64,000 nucleotides of DNA from Haloarcula amylolytica JCM 13557 (GCF_000336615.1 NZ_AOLW01000047.1:167702-231701), one strand, 5' to 3'; shown: positions 32,846 through 41,930, counted from the stretch's first letter. A program made the numbers and translations. Notes: generated by a model not told the origin, from the letters alone.

Positions 32846-33928
32846 TTAGATGGTGCTTTCGAGGTTGTTACGGACCTCCTCGACAGCCTGGTCGATGATG
32901 TCCTGCTTTTCTCGCCGGCCGAGACTGGTATCCTGCTTAACCGTGACGGAGGTCTCGCTGTTGATGGTGGTCTCTCGCTGTGCAGCCTGGCGATCCTGCC
33001 GACCCGCCCCGAATCCGGGAAGGTCGTCACTCGTGAAGTCGTTGGCCGTCTTCAGCAGCTGCGGGAGGACGCTCGTCGGCGGGATGATGCCACCTGGAGC
33101 GCCAGATGGAAGCCCGCCGCCACCTCCAAGGCCTATCGACCGAGCGGCGGCCGCACCGCTGGCAGCGACACCGCCAAGCCCGAGGGCCTTGAGAACATCG
33201 GAGGCAGAGATATCCGTCACTGGATTAATGATATCGCCGATGCTCGGTGACGCTGGCGAGCCGATTACGTCGCTCGCAGCGATGGCGGCCTTAGTGCCGA
33301 TCACAGCCGCCGGGCCCAGTGTGGCGGCCTGAGCAACGACCGTTGAGGCAGAGACGCTCGCCGGAGAGTTGACGACGTCCTCGGACAGGATCGATGCAGG
33401 GTCTGTGATGACATCGGTCGCTGTGATGGTCGCCGGCTGCTCAACGACGTCCGATGATGTGAGCGTTGCGGGATTCGGTGCTGGCTGTGGCGCCGGGGAT
33501 GGGGAAGGCGAGGGTGACGGTGATGGCGACGCCCCCGGACTTTGCGGAGGCGGTCCCTCGTCTTCTTGGCCACTACTAGGCAGGTTGTCGAGCAGGCCGG
33601 TCAGTGCGCCGGAGAGGCCGGCGATCGCCCCTCCGACAGTGCCGAACCCGGCTCCGAGTAGCCCCAGTGTCCGGCCGCTCCCTTGGGCCCTCGAGAAGCG
33701 CTGTGACTCAGACGAGTCCAAGAGTTCACGCAAGAGGTCGTTGCGTGTCTCGTTGAGGTCGAGATTGCGGTCGAGGTGGTCGACGGCCTGCTGGACTGCT
33801 CGACCGCCGGAGCGGCTCGAGCCGCTTGCCGCCGAGGACGCACTGACTTCAAATGCATCCTCGATTTCGGCTTGTGCGCCTTCGATACTGTCGATGACGA
33901 GCGTGCCTGTCGCGTCGAATCCGGTCAT
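32846..33928 (-). CDS. Short tape-measure protein with eight 12-residue repeats
   Basis: 360 residues. An N-terminal helical part, a glycine-rich hydrophobic segment (LGLLGAGFGTVGGAIAGLSG, 88-107), a Pro-Ser linker (about 130-152), then eight exact-length 12-residue repeats (153-248, consensus PA-t-i-s-a-S-D-V-i), a second glycine-rich patch, and a C-terminal helical tail. It follows the tail assembly chaperone, the usual place of the tape measure. At about 1.5 angstrom per residue it would give a tail of only about 50 nm. Confidence 0.75.
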   Translation of the reverse strand: MTGFDATGTLVIDSIEGAQAEIEDAFEVSASSAASGSSRSGGRAVQQAVDHLDRNLDLNETRNDLLRELLDSSESQRFSRAQGSGRTLGLLGAGFGTVGGAIAGLSGALTGLLDNLPSSGQEDEGPPPQSPGASPSPSPSPSPSPAPQPAPNPATLTSSDVVEQPATITATDVITDPASILSEDVVNSPASVSASTVVAQAATLGPAAVIGTKAAIAASDVIGSPASPSIGDIINPVTDISASDVLKALGLGGVAASGAAAARSIGLGGGGGLPSGAPGGIIPPTSVLPQLLKTANDFTSDDLPGFGAGRQDRQAAQRETTINSETSVTVKQDTSLGRREKQDIIDQAVEEVRNNLESTI

Positions 33929-33931
33929 AAG

Positions 33932-34141
33932 TCAGTCACCTGTCCACCCCAGCGTCCCGCGGACGTCGAGGATATCATGGATCGCGAGCCAGTCCAGCAC
34001 CGCAGTCCAGTCCATCTTGTCAAACGCCGACGGATCGCCGCCCCTGTCGATGTAGACCGCACGAGCGTACCGATAGACAGTCTGCTGGTCCAGCTCATCG
34101 TCAGTCAGGTCTCCTCGGGCGAGTCGCTGGAGCCGATCACG
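33932..34141 (-). CDS. Frameshifted extension of the tail assembly chaperone (gpGT-like)
   Basis: A 69-residue frame with no start of its own, entered by a -1 shift at 34141-34147. It reads RDRLQRLARGDLTDDELDQQ, then VYRYARAVYIDRGGDPSAFD and WLAIHDILDVRGTLGWTGD. The fusion would be 224 residues. The organisation equals that of gpG/gpGT in lambda-like viruses: chaperone, then extension, then tape measure. Confidence 0.8.
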   Translation of the reverse strand, partial: RDRLQRLARGDLTDDELDQQTVYRYARAVYIDRGGDPSAFDKMDWTAVLDWLAIHDILDVRGTLGWTGD

Positions 34142-34605
34142 TTTCCCTCGGGATCCATCAGCTCATCTATCCGCGAGCTGGCCCAGTCGCGGTAGTACGG
34201 ATGCAGTTGCCCGACTGCCGCAGCGGTCATGTCGTCGTCGCCATCGTCGTCGACGTACGGTGCGTCGACCGTGCCGTCGGCGATGAGCAGGAGGTCCGTC
34301 CCCTCGCCATCGCGTTGGGCGGACTCCTTTTCGATGCCGGCGAACGTGCCGGCCCGAACACCGCTGAGAGTGACACCGTCGACGTCCTCGTCCCACATCG
34401 GAAAGTCGTCGCTCTCATGTGCACGGTCTCGGGCCCAAATCGCACCCTTTCGTTGCGTCGCGAGCTGTGATCGCTGGCTCTGCAGGCCAGGTACGACTGG
34501 GTTGTCGTCGTCCAGGTCGTCCAGCTGCTCGGCGATCTCTTCGATCTGTTCCTCGAGCGCCTCGATTGAGTCGTCGAAGCTGATGTATGTCTCGTTAAAC
34601 GTCAT
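34105..34605 (-). CDS. Tail assembly chaperone (gpG-like)
   Basis: 166 residues with an N-terminal coiled coil (SIEALEEQIEEIAEQLDDL) and an acidic alpha/beta centre. It lies between the tail tube and tape-measure genes, as expected for tail chaperones. Its start overlaps the tail-tube stop. The G_GGA_AAC site near its end gives a longer product. Confidence 0.75.
   Translation of the reverse strand: MTFNETYISFDDSIEALEEQIEEIAEQLDDLDDDNPVVPGLQSQRSQLATQRKGAIWARDRAHESDDFPMWDEDVDGVTLSGVRAGTFAGIEKESAQRDGEGTDLLLIADGTVDAPYVDDDGDDDMTAAAVGQLHPYYRDWASSRIDELMDPEGNVIGSSDSPEET
34141..34147 (-). other. -1 programmed frameshift heptamer
   Basis: On the minus strand G GGA AAC in the zero frame, a textbook X_XXY_YYZ slippery sequence, 12 codons before the chaperone's stop. 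The -1 frame is open from just upstream of the site to 33932. Slipping joins residue 155 of the chaperone to the 69-residue extension. Confidence 0.8.
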
Positions 34606-35531
34606 GTGATACTCACCCCCGGGTCGCCGTCGGCGTTCCAGCTGATCGATTCCGTCGTGTCGTCACTCGAGATGACGTTGTTCCAGGCCTCCGTCGCAAC
34701 CTTGAGCGCGCTGAAGTTGTACGTCGAGACTTGGGTGCCGTCGACAGTGATGTCGATGGTCCCCGGCACAGAGACGAGCCGGTCCTGTGGCGACGTCGCG
34801 TCGGCAGCGCCGAGGGCGTACTCTAGCCGCGACGGACCACTGAAGATCGCCTCCGTCGTGACCTCAGTCTCTGGCTTCTCAATGACTGCGTCGATAGGCT
34901 CTGGCGATACCGAGCCGTACTGGAAGCGAGCGATGTTGCTGATCGAGACTTCGGCCGACTGCAGCTTCGTGATCGTCGTGCCGTCGATGTCGACGGTGAT
35001 CGCGTGCGACGGCGCCGACGCTCCAGTGGATACAGCGGTCACGTTCGACGGCGTGATCGACGTGTCGAGATTCTCCGTCGCGTACAGGAACGAGATGGAG
35101 AACGTCGTCATCCCGCCCTGCTCGTAGCTGACGGGTGTGAAGTCCACAGGGATGCAGCCGACCAGTTCGCGCTCGGCGACGCCGTCCAAGTAGTCGACGC
35201 CGGCGTAGATCTTCGCCGAGTTCGGTCGGCCGGTCGTGAACTGGGTGCCGCCGTCGTTGAACACGAGGTCCTCGACGTCGTTGAACGTGTCCGACGAAAT
35301 GGCTGCCTCGACCTCGACCGCGCCCTCGAAGTTCTGTTTGACCGATTCGACGCTTTCGACAGCGCCGGCCTCGTCGAGGCGCTGGAGCTGGTTGTCCAGC
35401 GAGAGGTCGGTCAGTGTCTCGTCGCGGCCGAACTGCCAGTACTGCGGGTCGCTGTTGGCGTCGGTCTCCAGCGAGCCCTTGAACGACTGCTCTTTCCCGA
35501 ACGCCAGCGAGCCGCTGCCTGCGCCCGGCAT
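34602..35531 (-). CDS. Major tail tube protein
   Basis: 309 residues, beta-rich, beginning MPGAGSGSLAFGKEQSFKGS and including an Ig-like C-terminal part (VPGTIDITVDGTQVSTYNF). Placement directly before the tail assembly chaperone and its length support the tail tube role. Confidence 0.75.
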   Translation of the reverse strand: MPGAGSGSLAFGKEQSFKGSLETDANSDPQYWQFGRDETLTDLSLDNQLQRLDEAGAVESVESVKQNFEGAVEVEAAISSDTFNDVEDLVFNDGGTQFTTGRPNSAKIYAGVDYLDGVAERELVGCIPVDFTPVSYEQGGMTTFSISFLYATENLDTSITPSNVTAVSTGASAPSHAITVDIDGTTITKLQSAEVSISNIARFQYGSVSPEPIDAVIEKPETEVTTEAIFSGPSRLEYALGAADATSPQDRLVSVPGTIDITVDGTQVSTYNFSALKVATEAWNNVISSDDTTESISWNADGDPGVSIT

Positions 35532-35681
35532 TACTCGATACCTCCGCTAATCGTGTCTCTCATGATCATGAATGAGTCCTCGAAAACTGCCGCGTGGATC
35601 CTCGGCGCCGGCCGCGGCCACCGGCGCGTCATCAGACCTTTGTTACAGTTCCCAAGCTATGGAACGGGTGCTATTGAGCAG
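35532..35681. other. Gap between tail tube and membrane-protein cassette
   Basis: 150 bp with a GC-rich self-complementary stretch (GGCGCCGGCCGCGGCC region at about 35604-35620). It may carry the promoter of the tail-tube operon part. No gene seen. Confidence 0.4.
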
Positions 35682-35906
35682 TCAAGACTGCTTGGACAGC
35701 CTTTCGGCAGCAGACTTGTGGATTAAAATTATCATCATCCAAATAAGGAAAAATAAGATGAATACAGCAGCTTCAAACAATGCTGATTGATAATTTGGTG
35801 CGTGTCTTGGCCCAAACACTGGGCTTATAACGATAAGTGCAGTGACAGCACCTGCAAACAACATTTGCCACCCAACTCGAATGTACAACCGACCCGACTC
35901 GCCCAT
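35682..35906 (-). CDS. Small two-pass membrane protein in the tail operon
   Basis: 74 residues: MGESGRLYIRVGW, then two hydrophobic helices (MLFAGAVTALIVISPVF and AAVFILFFLIWMMIILI) and a basic end. AT-richer than the flanking tail genes, as is its upstream neighbour, so the two may have arrived together. Confidence 0.6.
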   Translation of the reverse strand: MGESGRLYIRVGWQMLFAGAVTALIVISPVFGPRHAPNYQSALFEAAVFILFFLIWMMIILIHKSAAERLSKQS

Positions 35907-35973
35907 AACATCTTTTAAATAATTCAGTTCTGATAAGTTTAGTGGAAAAGACGGTTAAACAACATCACTCAAA

Positions 35974-37602
35974 TCAGTTGGAGCTACCCCAAATCCTCCC
36001 ATCACACTGGAACGAACGTGGTTGGAACACACTGGATTCGGCGTTCGAATAGACCCGATTCGCTCCCGTCTCAAACTCCGGATAGCAGTAGTCTTCGCGG
36101 GTTAGATCCAACTCACTCACAATCGCGAGCCCTGCCGGACTCATCCGCTCTGTAAGCCATGGCGGCCCATATTCACGAGATAGATACTCGACCGACGCGC
36201 GTCGCGGCGTCGGCGACCACTGCTCTGATGCTGCCTGGCCGTACATCCCTTCGACCATCCATGCTGTCACATACCCACCAAGAACAGTAGACTCTCCCCG
36301 ATGTTGCTGTGTCCACTCAACGGAGGCTGCTTGTTGTGGTGTCGCGCTATAGACCCGCCCGCCAGTGAATTCCGGCGTGAGATATGCGACACCAAGACCA
36401 CTTGTCACGATGAGTAGCGCGAGGGACACAGTTGTTGCTTGCCGCCGTGTGAGCGATAGAGCGCGTGCAGCAGCAGGGAGGAGGACAATGGGCGCGACAA
36501 GCAACGCTCGGTAGATGCCGACTCCGACGGGCACGACGAACGCCACTACGATAAAGAATCCTCCAATCAGGAGGCTTGAAATATAGGAGACAGCCGTGAG
36601 CGACGGTCCGCTGCGGCGAGCGTATGTGATAGCACCAACTGTCGCTGCAATGCCGATCGCGATGACAAAACTCGTCCGCGCAAGAAATTCTCGGAATCCC
36701 TGAAATGTGGTGAGTGCTTCCACAATTAGACTGCCGCCGCCGACAGCGCTTTGCTCGCCCGCAGAGGTTTCGAACAAAAGCGCGACTACTGTCGAACGTG
36801 TTGCATATAGTCCGAACCCGCCCCAGACGAACAATTGGCCGATAATAAAGACTCCTATGAGGAAGAGGATAAGGGGTGAGGGTTTGTCATCATTTGTGTA
36901 ACGGGCCACACCGAAGATGACAGCTGCGAAGATTGCCACAAGCGGGTGGATGAATGTGACCACTGCCGCGGCTCCGACGGTGAGTCCATTGACAGCCAAC
37001 CGCCGCTGCCTAACTGATAACCAATAGACAAGGGGTAAAAATACCATCGCAAGTGAGAACGGTCGGGGAACGAACCGCAGAAAAAACGCCGGGAAAAATG
37101 CCACTAGCGCCAATTGGCGGTTCTGGGGGGCCGAAACAACGATCCGAATTGCGGGATATGCAAGCAGTGGCCCACCTGCCGCTATAAGCAGCGGGAGAAA
37201 TTGTACGGCTGTTTGATTCGAAATCCCTAGTACTGGAGTAACAACCGGGATTGCGTGGTGAAGTCCTGGGTACGGGACACTCAACAGGTTACCTGTATTA
37301 AGAATGCCAAGCGCGACCCACCCGTCATGTGGGCCATAAATTGTCCCCCACTCAAGAGAAACGAGTGTGGCTGCGACCCCAGAGATTGAGCTAAACAGGA
37401 CTGCCGTCACGTCCCGAACCGGGGACTCGACAACTGTGAGACAAAATGCACCGACAGCGGCGAGTAGCAGGAGCCAGAATGGCCAAAACAACTGAAAAAC
37501 GCTTTCCCACGGCTTGCCAGTTGGTTCGACCGCTGCAAGATAGCCAACGGCAGCCCCAAGCAACAAAAACGCAGACAGCATCTGATGGCGTTGACGAGTC
37601 AC
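35974..37602 (-). CDS. Polytopic membrane protein, possible GT-C glycosyltransferase
   Basis: 542 residues with about eleven hydrophobic helices and a soluble C-terminal domain of roughly 120 residues. The first extracellular loop contains an acidic pair region (GPHDGW), the place where GT-C glycosyltransferases keep their catalytic Asp. The C-terminal domain (WTQQHRGESTVLGGYVTAWM...) resembles those of large archaeal membrane glycosyltransferases. Not a virion gene by composition. It may alter cell-surface glycans in the lysogen. Family call is tentative. Confidence 0.55.
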   Translation of the reverse strand: MTRQRHQMLSAFLLLGAAVGYLAAVEPTGKPWESVFQLFWPFWLLLLAAVGAFCLTVVESPVRDVTAVLFSSISGVAATLVSLEWGTIYGPHDGWVALGILNTGNLLSVPYPGLHHAIPVVTPVLGISNQTAVQFLPLLIAAGGPLLAYPAIRIVVSAPQNRQLALVAFFPAFFLRFVPRPFSLAMVFLPLVYWLSVRQRRLAVNGLTVGAAAVVTFIHPLVAIFAAVIFGVARYTNDDKPSPLILFLIGVFIIGQLFVWGGFGLYATRSTVVALLFETSAGEQSAVGGGSLIVEALTTFQGFREFLARTSFVIAIGIAATVGAITYARRSGPSLTAVSYISSLLIGGFFIVVAFVVPVGVGIYRALLVAPIVLLPAAARALSLTRRQATTVSLALLIVTSGLGVAYLTPEFTGGRVYSATPQQAASVEWTQQHRGESTVLGGYVTAWMVEGMYGQAASEQWSPTPRRASVEYLSREYGPPWLTERMSPAGLAIVSELDLTREDYCYPEFETGANRVYSNAESSVFQPRSFQCDGRIWGSSN

Positions 37603-37734
37603 AACTGTATTAATCCTATTTGTGAGTTAACGTTTACTACTGCTGCTAATTTAGATATTAGAGTCGTAAGCCCCGAATACCGCGATCGCCCCGGAATCAC
37701 CATGTCTTTGTCAGGGGATGTTAGGGTCCGTTCC
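37603..37734. other. Gap between tail spike and membrane protein
   Basis: 132 bp, AT-rich on the left (TTAATCCTATTTGTGAGTTAAC). It probably holds the promoter for the membrane protein on the minus strand. No gene seen. Confidence 0.4.
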
Positions 37735-39165
37735 TTACGAAATAGTCGTCTCGTTTCCGTCGTCGTCGACAGCGACCAGTTCGCCACTGCCGTTGATATA
37801 GATGTGTGCGCCGTTAGAGCCAAACTCGACTTTGCCGCCACGGGCCTGGATGTCCCCGCCACGGATGTTCGCGTTCTCGTTGTCAGCCTCGTTCCAGACT
37901 TCAAATCGCCGCCCCGATTCTGAGATGAACAGTGCGGGGTGGTTAAACTGGTTTTTCGCAAAGAAGGCACGGTTCGTCCCGTCTGCGTCTTGGAATTGGA
38001 GGTAATCAGTCCGTTCGTCGGCCAGCCCAATGCGATAGCGGTCCCGCTGCATCTTCCGCGTGCCATAGTAGGAGTCCGCAGTCCGCTCGTGGAGCTTGGT
38101 ATTGCGGTCGTAGACAACATCTCCGACTTCGGCGCGGCTGTGGATAAATGGCGTGTCGTTGGGGTCTTCGAATTTGGCGTCGACGCCTGCGAACGTACAA
38201 ATTGTATGCCCTGCGTGCTTATCCAGCGAGATGAGTTCGACACCGAGTCCACCGTCGCTACCAGCACTATCGAAGTTGGCGACGACCTCGGCCCCTCGGA
38301 GGCTTCCGTCGACGCGCCAACCAATCTTGCCCGTGTTGACGAATGTGACGAAATCAAGCCGAGCGTTGGCCATGATGTAGGCATCGCGCATGTCGAACCC
38401 AATCTCGCACTGGGCTATCGACGAATGAAACTTGAGGGATTTAAACGAGTCTGTCCCAGCCCCGCCTGTGAACGTGGCTCCTTCGAGACGGATACCGCTC
38501 TTGCAGTCCTTAATCCGTTTGATAACAATGTCGTTGTCCTCCGTGTAGAGGTCCTCGTTTTTGAGGTAGACGCCGTATTCGAACCCGTCAACAACAGAGG
38601 GCGTAATTTGATGGCGGAAGGCGTCTATCAACCGAATCCCACGGGAACCCGTGGTGCTCGGACCAGGGCCGCGGATGTAGCCGCCACGCCACTCGACACG
38701 GTCGTCAGACCCCGCTCCTGCGTTGGGCAGGATGTCGACGGCGACACCACTGCCCGTATATTCGATTTCAGCGCCGTAGGCCATCACGAGGATGTCTCTC
38801 GGACCTTTGGGGTCGATAGTAATCGTCGTGTCCCCGCTGTAGGTTTTCGTCGGGTCGAGCTTGATGTACTGGTGGTCAGATATTGCCTGATTGATGTCTG
38901 CGAGGGTGTCGCCCGTAACGGTATAGAGCTTCTCTGTACTGACCGAAGGTGACGACAGGCCAACATCACTCTCTAGGCTGATCCACTGGTCCCCGTTCCC
39001 TAGCCAGCGGTCCCCGCTGGGCGTCTCCTTCACCACCCGACCACGGGTTGGGTGGTAGTCACTCCGGTCGCCGACTATCTTCGGATCGTCGGCGAGCACC
39101 TCGATTACTGTTGCAAGGTCGATGCTACTGTCTGTGTTCGGATCGATTGGATACGGATCACTCAT
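37735..39165 (-). CDS. Tail spike / receptor-binding beta-helix protein
   Basis: 476 residues. The N-terminal part (LADINQAISDHQYIKLDPTKTY) is typical of pectate-lyase-like spikes. The centre (about 140-310) has repeated strand-turn units such as GIRLEGATF and GIRLIDAF, suggesting a right-handed beta helix. The end has GSNGAHIYINGSGELVAVDDDGN, a short beta domain. It is the likely host receptor-binding protein, possibly with glycan-cleaving activity; no catalytic residues can be named. Confidence 0.75.
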   Translation of the reverse strand: MSDPYPIDPNTDSSIDLATVIEVLADDPKIVGDRSDYHPTRGRVVKETPSGDRWLGNGDQWISLESDVGLSSPSVSTEKLYTVTGDTLADINQAISDHQYIKLDPTKTYSGDTTITIDPKGPRDILVMAYGAEIEYTGSGVAVDILPNAGAGSDDRVEWRGGYIRGPGPSTTGSRGIRLIDAFRHQITPSVVDGFEYGVYLKNEDLYTEDNDIVIKRIKDCKSGIRLEGATFTGGAGTDSFKSLKFHSSIAQCEIGFDMRDAYIMANARLDFVTFVNTGKIGWRVDGSLRGAEVVANFDSAGSDGGLGVELISLDKHAGHTICTFAGVDAKFEDPNDTPFIHSRAEVGDVVYDRNTKLHERTADSYYGTRKMQRDRYRIGLADERTDYLQFQDADGTNRAFFAKNQFNHPALFISESGRRFEVWNEADNENANIRGGDIQARGGKVEFGSNGAHIYINGSGELVAVDDDGNETTIS

Positions 39166-39183
39166 GATTGCTACCTGCAGGCG

Positions 39184-39732
39184 TTAGCCAAGCTCTTCGA
39201 AGCCGTCGAAGACGACGTCGAAGCTATGGACGTAGTATTGCGAGAAATCGTCTGAGCGCGGCGCTTCGTTGGTGATCGACAGGTGCGTGAACGAAACGTT
39301 GGGGCCGCCGGCGCCGGGGTACGTCCGCCCGTCGTAGATTGCCGTTCGCACCCGGCGGACGAACTCACTCCACGGGATGCCCCAGTCGCCGTCGGGATCG
39401 ACGTGGCCGCCGTGTCCATCGCGAGCCGTCAGCCCTTCGAGTTGCACGCCGACGACTTCGTCGACGTCGAGATCGTATTCGGTGCCGATCGGCTCGCTGT
39501 TGCGGTCGGCATAGGCGGCGCCGATGTAGACACCGCGTTCGAGGGCGCCGGCGCGCTGATGGATCGGCGTCGACATGTCGAGCGTTCCGCTGCCGTCGTA
39601 GAGACGGTTGTTAGTTCGGTCGACGCGCCGGACAACGACATCGCTGCCGTCAGCCTGCGAGTAGTCCGCGGCGACGCTGTCGACGACGGTAGTGACTTGC
39701 TCCAGCGCCCACTCGACGGGAGGATGTGTCAT
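39184..39732 (-). CDS. Tail completion / terminator protein
   Basis: 182 residues beginning MTHPPVEWALEQVTTVVD, then strands typical of tail-terminator folds (VVVRRVDRTNNRLYD, YIGAAYADRNSEPIG) and a C-terminal YVHSFDVVFDGFEELG. Order after the head-closure protein supports this role. Its start overlaps the preceding gene's stop. Confidence 0.6.
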   Translation of the reverse strand: MTHPPVEWALEQVTTVVDSVAADYSQADGSDVVVRRVDRTNNRLYDGSGTLDMSTPIHQRAGALERGVYIGAAYADRNSEPIGTEYDLDVDEVVGVQLEGLTARDGHGGHVDPDGDWGIPWSEFVRRVRTAIYDGRTYPGAGGPNVSFTHLSITNEAPRSDDFSQYYVHSFDVVFDGFEELG

Positions 39733-40238
39733 GATAGTTCCCTCCGGAGCCAGTTGAGCGAGTCACGCACCGATCGCGACGGCGGAATACCGCCAGTCTC
39801 ACTGCCCCAATTGACCGACTCAGTCTGTACCCACTGGTCAGCGGCGTCCCAGTAGAAGTGCAGCAACGGATTCCCGGATATCGTATGCGGTTCGACGCCG
39901 AACTCCCAGAACTGCATCACCTTGTGCTCCCACGACCACGCAGCCTGCATCGAGCGCCGGCTTCGCGACGCCTCGACGCCGGCGAAGCTGTCGATGAGCG
40001 GGCCCTCGGTGTAGCCGTTCCGGGTCGCGTAGTTCCGCAGCTGCTGGTGGGCTCGGTTAACCGTCTTGAACACGAGGTTGTCCCGCTCACCGACCAACTT
40101 CCGTTCGATATCGTCAAGCAGCGCTTCGCGAGCGCTGTCGGCAGGTGCATCCACGACAGTCACGGTGACACTCCCACCGAGTGGATCAGTCTGGAGTTCG
40201 ACGGCAATCTCCAGCGGGACAGGTATGCTGACAGCCAT
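39729..40238 (-). CDS. HK97 gp10-like head-closure/tail-neck protein
   Basis: 169 residues. The C-terminal segment WEFGVEPHTISGNPLLHFYW is typical of the gp10-like family (a G-x-x-P-H-x-I-x-x...L-x-F pattern). It lies between the connector and tail terminator genes in canonical order. Confidence 0.75.
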   Translation of the reverse strand: MAVSIPVPLEIAVELQTDPLGGSVTVTVVDAPADSAREALLDDIERKLVGERDNLVFKTVNRAHQQLRNYATRNGYTEGPLIDSFAGVEASRSRRSMQAAWSWEHKVMQFWEFGVEPHTISGNPLLHFYWDAADQWVQTESVNWGSETGGIPPSRSVRDSLNWLRRELS

Positions 40239-40239
40239 G

Positions 40240-40932
40240 TCATAGCGTCGAGAAGCCGCTGTAGCTGGCGGTCGTGTCTTGCCAGGTTTCTTCGAGTGCT
40301 TGTTCTTTCGTCGACCGGTTTGTCAGCTGGCCACTGTCGGGAGCGCTCGTCATCTGGTCGTCGTCGAGAGCCAGCATCGTCGCCGCCTTCGCAGCGACGG
40401 CTTCAACAACGTCTGCTGGCACGCCCTCGACAAGACCGTCGTCGGTGACTGTCACGTCCTCGCCAAGCGGGCCATGGCGGTACGTGAGTCGGCAGAACCG
40501 TGTGTTGGGATCGTCCCACGGCGTGTTCGTGAACCGGCGCTCGAAGACACGGAGCCGCCGGCGGCGATAGTCCAGCGTGAAGGCCTCACCCTCTTGATCG
40601 GTGATATTCTCCCACTCGTCGCGACCGGTACGGACCTCGATGACGTCGCCCTGCGCCGGGTCAATTGGCAGTGGGTTGGCGTTGTCGAGGCTGATTGTCG
40701 CCGGGTGCCACGACACCGCGTCCTGGACGTCGTAGACTTCCCACGTTCGCGGCTCAGACGGATCACCGACCCGTTTAGGATGGAACGGCCGGTTGGTCCG
40801 ATTGATCCACTTCTGCGTGGCAGACGCAACACGCGACTTCGCCCGAGTCTTGAGCGAATCCTGCACCGTATTCGGGTCGAGGTCCAGCGCCCGAAGAACG
40901 TCATCGGTGGGCGCATAGCGGACGTCAGCCAT
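40240..40932 (-). CDS. Head-tail connector (adaptor) protein
   Basis: 230 residues. The N-terminal YAPTDDVLRALDLDPNTVQDSL and C-terminal VPADVVEAVAAKAATMLALDDD helices match gp6-type adaptors, separated here by a beta insertion (about 60-160). It follows the capsid module and starts three bases after the previous stop. Confidence 0.7.
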   Translation of the reverse strand: MADVRYAPTDDVLRALDLDPNTVQDSLKTRAKSRVASATQKWINRTNRPFHPKRVGDPSEPRTWEVYDVQDAVSWHPATISLDNANPLPIDPAQGDVIEVRTGRDEWENITDQEGEAFTLDYRRRRLRVFERRFTNTPWDDPNTRFCRLTYRHGPLGEDVTVTDDGLVEGVPADVVEAVAAKAATMLALDDDQMTSAPDSGQLTNRSTKEQALEETWQDTTASYSGFSTL

Positions 40933-40935
40933 GGA

Positions 40936-41688
40936 TCAGTCCTCGCCGTTGTCACTGGTGTCGCCATCAGCTCCCGGATCGTCGACGCGGGTGATCGTCA
41001 CATCTTCGGGATCGGCCTCGCCGAGGGCGGCGTCGACGGCCTGCTCAACGGTGTCGGGGGCGAACCGCGTCAGGTACGCTGCCATATCGGTGAGCCCGGC
41101 CGTCCGAAGGTCGATCTCGTCGGGGTCCTGCCGGACGACCTTGACGACATCCGATGCCTCTGCCCGCGAGAAGCGGCCGACATACTCGTCAGTGCGCTGC
41201 TGGGAGACCGAGGCCTCGTCGTCGGGCTCGACGCCGGCGATGGTACGGAGTTGCTCGCGATACGGCGCTTCGTCGTCCGTGTCGTAGACGCGACCGGCGT
41301 CATCGAGGGTGAGTTTCTCCATGACCTTGGCGCGCTTCCAACGGTCGAACCCCTCGTAGAAGACATCTGTCGGCAGGTAGTTTCGGTCGAGCAGTGCCTC
41401 AGATAGCCGTTCGGCGTCGTACAGGACCTCGAAGTCAGACCGCGCTTCGAGAGCGTGGACGCCCATCGAGGCATTCTCGACGTAGTCCTCGTCGAGGTTC
41501 GTCGGCAGGATCGCGAAGTAGACCCGCCCCCGCTGGAACTTTGGCGGGCCGTCGTAGCCGGCCCGCTGGCGGAGGTCCTGGTCGGTCTTGACCGAGCGGT
41601 CGCCGGTGTAGCGGAACCCGACGAACTCGACATCGGCGTGGCCTTTCTCTTCGAACTCTTCAGCGCTGTTGAGCGTGATTACTGGCAT
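40936..41688 (-). CDS. Virion structural protein, unknown
   Basis: 250 residues with an N-terminal strand-rich part and a helical C terminus rich in acidic residues. GPPKFQRGRVYFAILPTNLD looks like a packed core strand. It sits between capsid and adaptor genes. A head decoration or adaptor-associated role is a guess from position. Confidence 0.5.
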   Translation of the reverse strand: MPVITLNSAEEFEEKGHADVEFVGFRYTGDRSVKTDQDLRQRAGYDGPPKFQRGRVYFAILPTNLDEDYVENASMGVHALEARSDFEVLYDAERLSEALLDRNYLPTDVFYEGFDRWKRAKVMEKLTLDDAGRVYDTDDEAPYREQLRTIAGVEPDDEASVSQQRTDEYVGRFSRAEASDVVKVVRQDPDEIDLRTAGLTDMAAYLTRFAPDTVEQAVDAALGEADPEDVTITRVDDPGADGDTSDNGED

Positions 41689-41930
41689 GAGTCAGTGGGT
41701 GTGGTGGTATCGGTGATGGTGTCGGAGTCGATTGTCGCGACGGTCTCGACGTCGTCCTCGCGAAGCACCTCAACGACGCTGTCGGTGCCGACATCGAGGA
41801 CGGTTGTCTCATCGTCGTAGACGTACAGCCGGCCGTCGTCGTCACGGGCCCAGTGGGTGCCTTGGACCTGTCGCACGAACACACGGCCGCCGATTTCGAC
41901 AGTGATAGTGATGGTAGTAGTCTCAGTCAT
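41679..41930 (-). CDS. Small virion-module protein
   Basis: 83 residues, beta-rich (TTTITITVEIGGRVFVRQVQG, GRLYVYDDETTVLDVG). Compact beta proteins after the capsid gene are often cement proteins; that is inference only. It overlaps the next gene by ten bases. Confidence 0.55.
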   Translation of the reverse strand: MTETTTITITVEIGGRVFVRQVQGTHWARDDDGRLYVYDDETTVLDVGTDSVVEVLREDDVETVATIDSDTITDTTTPTDSCQ

